DNA of 64,000 nucleotides from Huntiella abstrusa (lineage: Eukaryota; Ascomycota; Sordariomycetes; Microascales; Ceratocystidaceae), in assembly GCA_025685495.1 (NCBI GenBank), contig JAJNMT010000211.1, positions 55,141 through 119,140 on the forward strand, read 5' to 3'. A program made the translations under genes and the position numbers. Position 1 is the first letter of the stretch, and every line of letters begins with the position of its first letter. Shown piece after piece: positions 55,547 to 64,000 of the stretch. The notes under the pieces were generated by a model. The model had not been told where the DNA came from. It ran no database searches and saw nothing but the letters and a program-made list of their open reading frames with translations.

Positions 55547-57419
55547 ATGGAAAACCTAGATTCACCACCGGGTGGTGCCCCCGCCTTCAGCGAGAGAGAT
55601 AACCATTTCAACGCAGTTGTCGCGGTCCTTAAAGAATGGGCGCAGGCTCTGTTTGACCAGTGGTCGCTTTCTAGCACACTTCTCGTTGGCATTATCTTTG
55701 TATTGTGGATTGTACAACAGGTGTGGACTTATGATGCGGACTTGCATCCGTTGCAGTTGGGGAGACAGAGTTCGCGGACCGCTATGCGGATGCCTAAGGA
55801 GTCGGCGGTTTATAGACCGGCTTCGATGGCGTTGAATGGCTTGGCGAGAGGGTTGAATGTTGTTAAGGAGGGGGCGCCTAAGTTCTCGGGCGGTAGAGAT
55901 GGCGATTTGAGAGATGTTTGGAGACAGTTTGTTAGAGGAGAGGAGGGCAAGACAAGCAAGATCAAGACGGTTTGGGGCACGGAGAGAGTTGAGACCCATG
56001 ATACGGGTATGTTACTTTGGGTGCATATGGAATCATGAATGAGGTGCTAACAACTCGACTTGATAACTATAGATGATCTCACCCGGCAGATCTCCCTGAT
56101 CGGTGACCACCTATCCCAACACGGCTCCTCCCGCATCGCAATCCAACTTCCCAACTCAGTCGAGCTCCTCCTTGCTCTCTTTGCCTGCTCATTCTACCCG
56201 AAGCTCACCGCGATTCTCATCCCCCACAATGCGTCTACCGCCGAGCTCACAGCGATGCTCCGCGCCTCCTCCGCCGATACCCTGATTGCCGCACCTGGCA
56301 CTTTTGCTCTCGAGTCCGTCGCTGAATCGTACCCCGGTCTGCGTAAGGTTGTGTGGGTGGTCGATTCTGGAACTAGCTCGATGGATTGGACTACCCCTCC
56401 TCCGGGGGCTTCAACCATTAACATTGCTACTTGGGCGGATATTGTTTCGGCGCCGGCGGCTAGCCCGCTTTCGACGGATACGGAGGAGCTTCCCGGGGAT
56501 ATTGTCATTTTTGATGGGCTTGAACGTATGACTACCTTTACTCAGAAGCATGTTGTTGCGGGTATGGCGGGACAGATCGCGGCTATTCCTTCGTCTGAGC
56601 ACTTTGGACCGAATGACACCTTCCTTCCCGCTGAACTTTTGACGGACCAGTACACTTTGATTCTCACTCTCGTCGCCCTTTTCAGCAATGCCAATGTGGC
56701 GCTTAACTCTGTTGCTGGTCGCGAGGCACCTCTTTCTACAGCCACCACCGGTGTTTCTCCCACTGTCCTTGTAGTTTCGCCCGAGCAGGCTCTTGTATAC
56801 CACGCTGAGGGAATGAAGATTGTTAACGGGTCCTTCATGCTTCGCCAAGCCCACGCCTTCCGTCAACGCCACCTTGAGAATTTTGGTGTGCTTTTCAACA
56901 CCACCGGATTCTTACACAAGTTGGAGACTGGTGCCGCCCCGGCTATTGGTAAAAGTCCCGAGGTTCGTCCTCGCATTGTGTATGTTGCTGAGCGGGCGGG
57001 CCAGAAACCTGTTTTGTCACAGAAGATGCTGTCTGATTTGAGAGCGTTGTGGGGTGGTCGTGTAGTCCACGCTTTAGTCGTAGAGGGTGTCGCCGGGCCG
57101 TTGGCACAGAGTCTTTGGTATGATTACCGGGTGCGTGCGGGTCAGCCTACCCACTTTGGTCCACCAGCGGGAAGTGTTGAGGTTTGGCTTTCTGATAAGG
57201 GGGAGTATATCACGACTGATTTTAAGATTCGTGGTGAGGTAAGTTTTTTTCATCATTGCGATATCCGATTCCTACGATAGGAGTTCGCGGATACATGATA
57301 GGAGTTTGGCACTAACTAGTTTGCAGATCAATGTCAAGGGACCAAGTGTGGTGGGGGGTAAACTCAATACCGGAGTGCTTGGTGCTTTTAACCGTGATGT
57401 CACCCTTAGTGTGCTGTAA
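55547..57419 (+). CDS. Membrane-anchored adenylate-forming-enzyme homologue, probably inactive
   Basis: Exons 55547-56006, 56073-57238 and 57327-57419 give 572 residues. One membrane segment (about residues 43-63, SSTLLVGIIFVLWIVQQVW) precedes a region that follows the ANL fold: DLTRQISLIGDHLSQHG, IAIQLPNSVELLLALFACSFYPKLTAILIP, then FTQKHVVAGMAGQIAAI where acyl-CoA synthetases have the helix after the P-loop, and near the end GEINVKGPSVVGG (A8-like). The ATP P-loop (SSGTTGxPK) is replaced by IVIFDGLERMTTF, the YGxTE word is not found (VEGVAG instead), and the protein stops before the mobile C-terminal domain with its lysine. So it looks like a pseudoenzyme or a lipid-binding scaffold. Exact family not known. 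Confidence 0.8.
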
Positions 57420-57926
57420 AGGGAAAGTGCACGCAGATTTGGGGGTCATCGGACACCAGGGACGGGGAATTCCCGGATTAGGTAGTAGATGTAGGGGAGG
57501 ATGTAAGCCTGACACGGCAACAAGAACATGGATATGTTTGAATTTTTGGACTTCAAGACTGGGTGACTTTGTTTGTATGAATGTACTTGGAGATTCTTTC
57601 AGCAGCAGGGTTTTTGTAATGGTTGGAGACGATGACTGGTGGTTGGGTCGGAGAGGTTGACCGTTTAGTTGTGATACCTTGAGTGGGGGGTTATGTAATT
57701 GGACCCCAATGGCGTTGAACCACGGCGTACATCTCCCCGGTATAACCGGCGGAAAGTCGCGGAAATGGGGGAACCCACTTTCCTGTTTAGGTGCAGGGAT
57801 TGATATGGTGGGATTGGCAGATATCGACGAATCACATAAGTATGCAGGCACGTCAGTCAGTATCAACCACCAATGTTCAAGATATCCCAAACCACCCATC
57901 TACATACACAATCAACAACAACCAAA
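57420..57926 (+). promoter_or_regulatory. Promoter/leader of LOG-family gene
   Basis: 507 bases between two genes on the same strand. An antisense frame of 195 codons (57312-57899) has no ATG-proximal features or domain and is taken as chance. The start context of the next gene is ACCAAAATGTC, with C/A-rich leader before it. Confidence 0.4.
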
Positions 57927-58595
57927 ATGTCCTCCAAACCCACCGTTATCTGCGTCTACTGCGGCTCCTCCCCCGGCGTATCCCCCGCGCATCTCGCCTC
58001 CGCCCGCGCCCTCGCCCACGCCATGGCCGCCGCCAACATCTCCCTCGTCTACGGCGGCGGCACCATCGGTCTAATGGGCGAACTAGCCCGCACCCTGGTT
58101 TCTCTCCGCGGCCCCAGTTCCGTGCACGGCGTCATTCCCACTGCGCTGCTTCGCCATGAGCGCGATGATACCTATGGGACTAAACACCCCGGCGAGAACG
58201 GCCTGTATGTGCCTACCGAGACGGTTTATGGCCGGACGACCGTTGTTCCGGATATGCACACACGCAAAAGACTTATGGCACAGGAGGTGTTTGATGGAGG
58301 AGAGGGAAGTGGCTTTGTGGGACTTGCTGGGGGTTTTGGTACGTTGGAGGAGGTTTTTGAGACGGTTACGTGGAATCAGTTGGGTATTCACAAGAAGGCT
58401 ATTGTGTTGTTCAATGTGGAGGGGTTCTATGATGGGTTGATGGCGTGGGTTAGAGGAGCCAAGGAGGCCGGTTTCATTCAAGGGGACCAGGTGGAGATTA
58501 TCTCGGTGGCTACGACGGCGGAGGGTGTGCTGGAGGCATTGAGGAACTATAAGCCGGCTAAGTCGGCCTTCAAGTTGGACTGGGGTCAGGAATAG
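57927..58595 (+). CDS. LOG-family nucleotide phosphoribohydrolase
   Basis: Intronless, 222 residues. LOG proteins release the base from (cytokinin) nucleoside 5'-monophosphates. The Rossmann fold start is VICVYCGSSPG; the nucleotide-binding VYGGGTIGLMGELA is at 41-54; MHTRKRLM (110-117) supplies the conserved Arg; and AGGFGTLEE (134-142) stands for the PGGxGTxxE catalytic word with Pro replaced by Ala. E141/E142 are kept. Fungal members are common (yeast YJL055W-like) and may act in nucleotide clean-up; cytokinin production cannot be judged because no isopentenyl-transferase gene is nearby. Converges on PRE5 with 102 bases between stops. Confidence 0.92.
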   Translation: MSSKPTVICVYCGSSPGVSPAHLASARALAHAMAAANISLVYGGGTIGLMGELARTLVSLRGPSSVHGVIPTALLRHERDDTYGTKHPGENGLYVPTETVYGRTTVVPDMHTRKRLMAQEVFDGGEGSGFVGLAGGFGTLEEVFETVTWNQLGIHKKAIVLFNVEGFYDGLMAWVRGAKEAGFIQGDQVEIISVATTAEGVLEALRNYKPAKSAFKLDWGQE

Positions 58596-58697
58596 ATAAA
58601 CATCTTGTAGTTTAGAACCAATCCGGCAATTTCATAATTCGTCTGGCATTACATACATCCCGTATCTTGGTATCTCCTTGTTGGTATTCTACCCACT

Positions 58698-59673
58698 CTA
58701 GTTGTCTGTGTCCATTGTGTCCGCCTCCGCTACCGCCGCCGCCTGTTCCTCCTCCTCTTCCTCGGCATCTTCCTGCTCAGCCAGGCGGTCCAACCAAGGC
58801 TTCACAGCCTGCTCATCGTACACTTTGAATGGCTCCGTCACCTTGTTCTTGGGACCACCGCAGCCCACGAATCCCACACTCGTGTTATCAACCGTCAGCT
58901 CACGGTCCTGCACTAAACTCTCCTTGAGAGCCAGCAAACCATGCTGAATTAGCTCATCCCGCGTGCAGTCCGCAAACTTATCCAAGTTCCGCTCCAGATA
59001 CGTCCGGGCCATCTGCGACCGGGCACCAATAGCAAAAGCCAGAACCTCCTCCGTCATACCCGAGGGTTGGAACTCAAACAGATGGGGGCCGTTCTCGTCC
59101 ACACCGGCAACCAAAAGACCGACACCGTAAGGCCGCTTGCCGTAGTGCTGGGTGTTGTATTGGGCTTTATCGCCGATTTCGCTGACAAGGTCGGCCACTT
59201 GCATGGAGCGGTTGGTTGTGAAACGGTAGCTGAGGCACTGGTTTTTCATGAAGTTGGAAAGGACGCGGGCGTCAGAGGTGAGACCGGCAATGGCAAGACC
59301 GAGGTGCTCATCGATGGAGAAGAGCTTCTTTTGGTAGCTGGAGAGTTCTTCGGCATTGCGCTGTGGTGAGAAGACGTGGTTAGCTACCAGGTGTAAGTAT
59401 AGTAGGGAAGGTGAAAACGGACCTTGATGGCGCAGAGAACGGCGTGGGTCTTGCTGGTCAGACCGACAACAACGGAACCTTGCTTGACAGCCTCGGCGGC
59501 ATATTCAATCTGGAAGATACGGCCCTGGGGCGAGCTATTTCGAAGAAGCACCTTGGTTAGCGGGGGAGGGGTTGATGGAGGGGTATTTGGCCCAATTGGT
59601 AAACGAGGCTGAAGCCATAGTATGGAGAGACATACAAGGTGACGGTATCGTTATCGTAGTTGTTACGGAACAT
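58698..59673 (-). CDS. PRE5: 20S proteasome subunit alpha-6 (PSMA1 type)
   Basis: Three exons (59636-59673, 59423-59534, 58698-59360) give 270 residues. The 38-base first exon codes for MFRNNYDNDTVT; splicing rebuilds FSPQGRIFQIEYAAEAVKQGS, the alpha-subunit N-terminal signature. Next come VGLTSKTHAVLCAIK, AGLTSDARVLSNFM, YGKRPYGVGLLVAGVDENGPHLFEFQPSG and ARTYLERN, matching PSMA1/Pre5. The tail (EEEEEEQAAAVAEADTMDTDN) is acidic as in homologues. The second intron uses a less common GTCCGT donor. It is a non-catalytic outer-ring subunit. The other 20S gene here, PRE1, lies 10 kb away on the other strand; divergent from VPS55. Confidence 0.96.
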
Positions 59674-60292
59674 GATGGCGACGGGAGAATCTGTGTCGAG
59701 GGAATTGGTTGTTTCTTGGCTCTGGTGAGATCGACGGCGCGGTGTGTTGAAGCTACGAAGCTCTAAGACAAGACAGGTGATTTATCAACGGAATAGCTTG
59801 AACCAGCCAAGATTAAAAGACTTTGGAATTATCCGGGAAACCCAGGGGCAAATTGAAGAAAAAGTCACTTAAAAAGGGCAAAAAACAATCGTAAACAACT
59901 CCCAAAACTAACAGCCTTCGTCTCCATAATCATCATCATCATCCAGCCTAGGCACCTCAAGCTGTCGTCGTCGACCGTGAAGCTCTGTCACCTGGTGGTA
60001 TTATCTGACAGCTGCCAGGGATACCCAAGGGTTAGGGCTAACATACCAATGGGTCGCCAAAGCGAGTATGCAGGCACGATCTGTGAATTTACAATGCAGA
60101 ATCGCGAACAATCGTACAAACAATACCCCCCACAACAATCCGTTCAGTTGCGTCACCACCCGCGCGTCTTCTTTCTCCCCGTGTACTCCACCCCGCGACA
60201 CACCCCAAGTTCGGTCCGGTCACCGAACACTCCGCGCTAGCATCGACACCACCACACTATTCAACAACAAACATCACGAACAGTCCGCCAAA
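59674..60292. promoter_or_regulatory. Divergent promoter, PRE5 and VPS55
   Basis: 619 bases. No exact GGTGGCAAA proteasome element is seen. ATAATCATCATCATCATCC (about 59,921) is a short CAT/ATC repeat. The VPS55 side is C/A-rich and ends CCGCCAAAATGCC. Confidence 0.4.
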
Positions 60293-60732
60293 ATGCCTCC
60301 CGCTGGCCTCAAAACGATCATCGCTCTCTCCTTTGTTCTCGCTCTCGGCTTTCTTCTCGTCATCCTGTCTTGCGCCCTGTTCAAGGTTTACTACCCGCTA
60401 TTCGTCGTCGCGACCTACGTCATTGCGCCGGTGCCGAATTGGCTTTGCACCCACTATGCGAACCCCGATGACTTTGATGATGGGGCTTCTGCTGTTATGG
60501 ACGTAGGGAGATTTGCGACGGGTTTCCTTGTGGTTATGGGTATTGGTAAGTTTTTAAAGGGAAATGTGGAGAGAGCGGAAACTAACCGGTCCTTATAGTC
60601 CTCCCCATTATTCTCGCCCATGCGTCTTTGATCGAGACTGAAGCTATGATTATGTCGATAATTGGTGGTCTTCTTATTTATGGCACCATCATTAGCTTTA
60701 GCATGTTCTTCACCGAGGATCAAGACTTCTAA
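60293..60732 (+). CDS. VPS55: Vps55/LEPROT-family endosomal membrane protein
   Basis: Exons 60293-60545 and 60599-60732 (53-base intron, ACTAACC branch) give 128 residues. Four membrane segments are clear: about 8-29, 33-50, 69-88 and 95-118. Family words: LSFVLALGFLLVILSCALF, YPLFVVATYVIAPVPNWLC, FATGFLVVMGIVLPIILAHA and GGLLIYGTIISFSMFF. Vps55, with Vps68, takes part in late endosome to vacuole traffic; the animal relative is the leptin-receptor overlapping transcript. The frame stops early if the intron is not removed. Converges on ABZ1 with 112 bases between stops. Confidence 0.96.
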
Positions 60733-60844
60733 GCAACGCCGAATGAACATCCAGCCAGTTATACCCCCACCAATCCGGCGCCCGAGCCGATGTCGGCCCC
60801 ACATATCTTTCCTTCTTCTGCACATGTAGCCCAATGCATTTCTT

Positions 60845-63217
60845 TTAATCTATCCAATGAATGTCTTTTGTCCCGTCTAAACAACCACCTGCGCTCCTCA
60901 TTTTCTCCACCGCTTCTACAGGTCCCGCAACTTTCAAGTACATTTCCTCCGTTTCCCCTTCTGCCGTACTCAAGCCCGTAACTGCGCCACCTGCGCCTAC
61001 CCTCCATACTTCTTCATCTTTGCCGATTTCTTCGTCTCGCCATCTGAATAAACTCCGGATCGTCACGCTCCAATCTGTTGTCCCCGAGGCACAAATATAC
61101 CCCGTAACTCCCGAATACAAACCTCTTTCCACACCTCCCTCTAATCCCGTTAACAACTCGCAACTCCGTAGTTTTGGTGCTCCTGTCATACTCCCCGGTG
61201 GGAACGCTGCCCGAAGGGCATCTATCGCGCTATATCTTTCAGTATCAATCTGTGCCTCGATGGCGGTGACCATAGTGAAAACAGTGGCGTATTCCTCCAC
61301 TTGCATGAGCTTCGTCGCTTCTACCATTCCCGCGCGACATACTGACTGTAGGTCATGTCTTACTAAATCCACAATCATCAGGTTCTCAGCAATCTCCTTG
61401 GGTATATGTAATAACTTCTTTGCTTGTTCCGTCGTCGAAACACCCTCACTTTTCCTTACAGTTCCCTTCATCGGCCGCATTAAGCATCGGCCTGCCCGGT
61501 CACTCTTTAGGAACCGTTCCGGCGAGGCACCCACCAACGTTGCGCTGCCAAGATGGATGTATGAAGCAAATGGTGTAGGTTGAAGTTTCCGGAGAGCCGA
61601 GAACATTGCGAGACGGGTAGAAGGGGTAGTCCGGGGAAGATGAATAGTGGTTTGGCCGGTGAGACAGAGTTCATATGATTCACCAGCGGCAATCAGTGAT
61701 TGACAGTCCGTTACACGAGCAGCATATGTATTGTGCGAGGGGACCTTGACATGTGGTCTCGTAAGGGACATTTCTGAGGGTTTTTGTGTGCCTCGTGGCA
61801 TCAACGGTTGTACAGATTCTGGTGGTGGTGCACTAGGCGATGAGAAAGTCGATGATGAAAGAAGCTTGTTGGCGATGTCGTTACACCAAGTAGTTGGGGT
61901 ATCAGAGAGTTCTTGGATATCCAGCCAGTGGTTTCGGTGGTCCATTACTATGCTTCGTGTAACCCAAACCCAAGCTAGATCCGCCCGTCGACCGTTTCTG
62001 TGGCCTTTTGGTAAAGATACTCCGAGGTTTGCAAGACCGAATTCATAGGTAAGATATCCCATGAAACCACCGAGGAATGGTGTCTCGCGCTCACTAGATA
62101 CTTGTCTTTGCGCATGGAACTCTTTCAGATATTGCCAGACTCCCTTTACGCCGTCTGCCTCCATCTCTATACCACTTGACACGCCGTTCTGAACCCGCCG
62201 GAGAATACCCTCGTGCACGTCATATTCAAACCGCACAGCCGATTCGACATCAAGGGCCAAGATACTATGCGACCCACGAACATCGGTAGCCCCGGGTGGT
62301 ATATGGGCCGTATGGTTAGCAGAATCCAAAACGATCTGCTCTCTACTTTGACAACCCAGAATAGAAATAATAGAAGTGACTGTAACATGAGATGGCAAAG
62401 GCAGTCGTCTCACGGTATAACTTGGCTTCGTTCGTGGAGGTGTGGATCTTGCAGGGGTGGTAGCAGGGAGTACTGGGGTAGGGGACACAACGGGCACGTG
62501 TCTCACGATCCGATCGTTCTCCACATTCCACTTCTTAGCCGCCCATACCCAGTTTTCCAAAACCTTGTCGCCTGCCCGATCGGTACACGCGGATTCCGGA
62601 TGATATTGAAGACCCCAAACTGGTCTTTCTTTATGTCTGAAGCCCATAAGAATTCTCTCTTCGCCGTCTGTTCTGGGTTCTGTCACCCACGCTAGAGGGA
62701 CGATGTCTCCCTTATCTGCCCATTTCCATGTTTCCCACTCGGCCTCGGGTACACTGTCCTGGCCTAGGTCGACACAGAGACTGTGATACAATGTGACACT
62801 AAAGTCACCCACCCCATCAAATATATCCTCCCCACGATGTCCCAATGACCTGACCATCCCATGTAATCCGCCTCTCAATCTTCTCACTTTCCCGCCAAAC
62901 CACCCTCCAGCACTTTGAAACCCAAGGCAGATACCCAGAACTGGAATTTGCAAGCCTTCATCGCCAAGTTCCCATAAAAACTTCATAATCCCCACGTCAC
63001 TCTCGGTACACGGGTTCCCTGGCCCTGGACCACAAACCACCGCATCATGCCGTCCAAGCAGTTTTCTCAGGGCCTCCTTCGTAGGAATCTCCGGTGAATC
63101 GATATGCACAACACTTACCCGTACTGGCACGGGTAAACACTCCAACAATGAAATGATGTTATTAGAAAATGAGTCGTATGCCTCAATGAAGAGAATATGA
63201 AAAGGGATTTCCGTCAT
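60845..63217 (-). CDS. ABZ1: Aminodeoxychorismate synthase (bifunctional PabA-PabB)
   Basis: Intronless, 790 residues from ATG 63217 (the open frame extends upstream but has no earlier ATG). It makes 4-amino-4-deoxychorismate from chorismate and glutamine, the first step to p-aminobenzoate and folate. N-terminal class-I glutamine amidotransferase (1-245): GPGPGNP (64-70), nucleophile C97 in LGICLGFQSAGG, and H206-P-E208 of the triad. C-terminal chorismate-binding domain: GGFMGYLTYEFG, ESYELCLTGQT, RPMKGTVRK with the Lys that marks aminodeoxychorismate synthase (Ala in anthranilate synthase), NLMIVDLVRHDL, FPPGSMTGAPK and YSGVTGY. The linker (about 450-510) is longer than in bacteria, as is normal in fungi. 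Confidence 0.96.
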   Translation of the reverse strand: MTEIPFHILFIEAYDSFSNNIISLLECLPVPVRVSVVHIDSPEIPTKEALRKLLGRHDAVVCGPGPGNPCTESDVGIMKFLWELGDEGLQIPVLGICLGFQSAGGWFGGKVRRLRGGLHGMVRSLGHRGEDIFDGVGDFSVTLYHSLCVDLGQDSVPEAEWETWKWADKGDIVPLAWVTEPRTDGEERILMGFRHKERPVWGLQYHPESACTDRAGDKVLENWVWAAKKWNVENDRIVRHVPVVSPTPVLPATTPARSTPPRTKPSYTVRRLPLPSHVTVTSIISILGCQSREQIVLDSANHTAHIPPGATDVRGSHSILALDVESAVRFEYDVHEGILRRVQNGVSSGIEMEADGVKGVWQYLKEFHAQRQVSSERETPFLGGFMGYLTYEFGLANLGVSLPKGHRNGRRADLAWVWVTRSIVMDHRNHWLDIQELSDTPTTWCNDIANKLLSSSTFSSPSAPPPESVQPLMPRGTQKPSEMSLTRPHVKVPSHNTYAARVTDCQSLIAAGESYELCLTGQTTIHLPRTTPSTRLAMFSALRKLQPTPFASYIHLGSATLVGASPERFLKSDRAGRCLMRPMKGTVRKSEGVSTTEQAKKLLHIPKEIAENLMIVDLVRHDLQSVCRAGMVEATKLMQVEEYATVFTMVTAIEAQIDTERYSAIDALRAAFPPGSMTGAPKLRSCELLTGLEGGVERGLYSGVTGYICASGTTDWSVTIRSLFRWRDEEIGKDEEVWRVGAGGAVTGLSTAEGETEEMYLKVAGPVEAVEKMRSAGGCLDGTKDIHWID

Positions 63218-63495
63218 TATCAGCAGTGTCAACCAGTGACAAAAAAATGTAACAAATCCATAAACGTTAGTAAAACAAACTATCAACTTTCTCCTTCATA
63301 CAATATCAACATTGAGTGTGAGTCTATCCCGGACCCGCTCCCTTAGTCAGCCACATTTTTCCAGAAAGGTCTGTGGCGTCTAGAAGCGTCATTCTTGCTC
63401 TAAAACATTTTGGTCACACAAGCCCCACATAATTGCTAGACGTCGTATACTGGCGACGAAGAAACTATTGATTACTCATCCTTTCCCATATCTCA

Positions 63496-63870
63496 TCATT
63501 CATCATCATCAGCGTCAACCGCCGTAAACGTACAAGCCCTCCTCGTATGCCAAATACGCCGCTCACGGATTCCTAGGGCTACTGCAGCCTCGATTAGCGC
63601 TGCCGTATTAGCCCTTTCACGTCCGCGTCGTCTAAACTCCTTGTCTTCACGGTCCTTCGCCGATTCGTATAGCATCGCTTCCTCCACACTGGCTAACACC
63701 TCAAATTCTCCGCGGCATAGTGCTGTGAATGGAATGATTACGTCCGTGTGGCTTTCTGCGGCTAGCAACGGGAGACGTCGTTGCAAAGTACCATTCCATG
63801 CAAATTTTCGTGTAGAGTCCATGGCGGCTGGTGTTGTCCGATGGCAGAGTGTTGGCATAATTCGTAACAT
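63496..63870 (-). CDS. Small ORF of uncertain status
   Basis: 124 codons with an ATG at 63870. The N-terminus (MLRIMPTLCHRTT..RKFAWNGTLQRRLPLL) is basic without acids until about residue 40 and could be a mitochondrial presequence; the rest has a charged helix (YESAKDREDKEFRRRGRERA) and ends DADDDE. I do not recognise a family. It lies upstream of ABZ1 on the same strand, with about 280 bases between; the right side runs into the window edge, so a larger spliced gene is possible. Confidence 0.4.
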   Translation of the reverse strand: MLRIMPTLCHRTTPAAMDSTRKFAWNGTLQRRLPLLAAESHTDVIIPFTALCRGEFEVLASVEEAMLYESAKDREDKEFRRRGRERANTAALIEAAVALGIRERRIWHTRRACTFTAVDADDDE

Positions 63871-64000
63871 GGGATAAATTGGATTGGCAGACCGATTGGT
63901 GACACGTACACGCAGCCGTGAGAATGTGTCGATTAATCATTTTCCCGTTGGCTGGTGGCTTTTCCGTTTTCATCCTCAACGTTTTTGACGTCGAAGGATG

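Noticed and set aside
57312..57899. 195-codon minus-strand frame between the adenylate-forming-fold gene and the LOG gene
   Set aside because: It overlaps the third exon of the former on the other strand and shows no family pattern.

Overview
The window is nuclear DNA from a filamentous ascomycete (Pezizomycotina). Evidence for this is: introns of mostly 50-100 bases with GTAAGT/GTATGT donors and CTAAC-type branch sites; A-rich contexts before the ATG; long C/T-rich leaders; and fungal-specific families (GT2 hyphal-growth glycosyltransferase, Opi1, Fig1/Sur7-type four-pass protein, DUF1996 secreted protein, Mmc1-like mitochondrial protein). The class cannot be fixed from sequence alone. I rebuilt gene models across introns by joining frames at splice signals. 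All functional names rest on recognised family motifs, not on a database search.

Layout. 0-9 kb is gene-dense: 3' end of a cytochrome P450, SMD3 (spliceosome), an Mmc1-like mitochondrial protein, TRM61 (tRNA m1A58), UBC7 (ERAD E2), SWA2/auxilin (clathrin uncoating). 9-12.8 kb is a long non-coding stretch ending in a probable intron-bearing leader for a strongly codon-biased DUF1996 secreted protein. 14.9-28 kb holds a 923-residue single-pass Ser/Pro-rich protein of unknown role, ICln, a small coiled-coil protein, OPI1, APM1 (AP-1 mu), RKM4-like SET methyltransferase and an HD-domain phosphohydrolase. 28.7-31.5 kb is GT2. 31.5-40.8 kb is a gene desert with palindromic ACATGTACAT-type motifs and one GC-rich foldback element. 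40.8-64 kb holds ULP2, RRP9, PRE1, a four-exon Fig1-like membrane protein, DED1, a degenerate membrane-anchored adenylate-forming-enzyme homologue, a LOG-family protein, PRE5, VPS55, ABZ1 and a small ORF of uncertain status.

Genes are mostly housekeeping and lie in convergent or divergent pairs with short gaps; there is no biosynthetic cluster and no transposon, tRNA, rRNA or CRISPR array that I can support. Themes that recur are ubiquitin/SUMO/proteasome (UBC7, ULP2, PRE1, PRE5), clathrin and endosome traffic (SWA2, APM1, VPS55) and RNA work (SMD3, TRM61, RRP9, DED1). The most unusual items are a PRE1 start codon split by an intron (AT|G), an HD-domain gene whose stop lies inside a perfect splice donor, the structured element near 39.0 kb, and a probable adenylate-forming pseudoenzyme.
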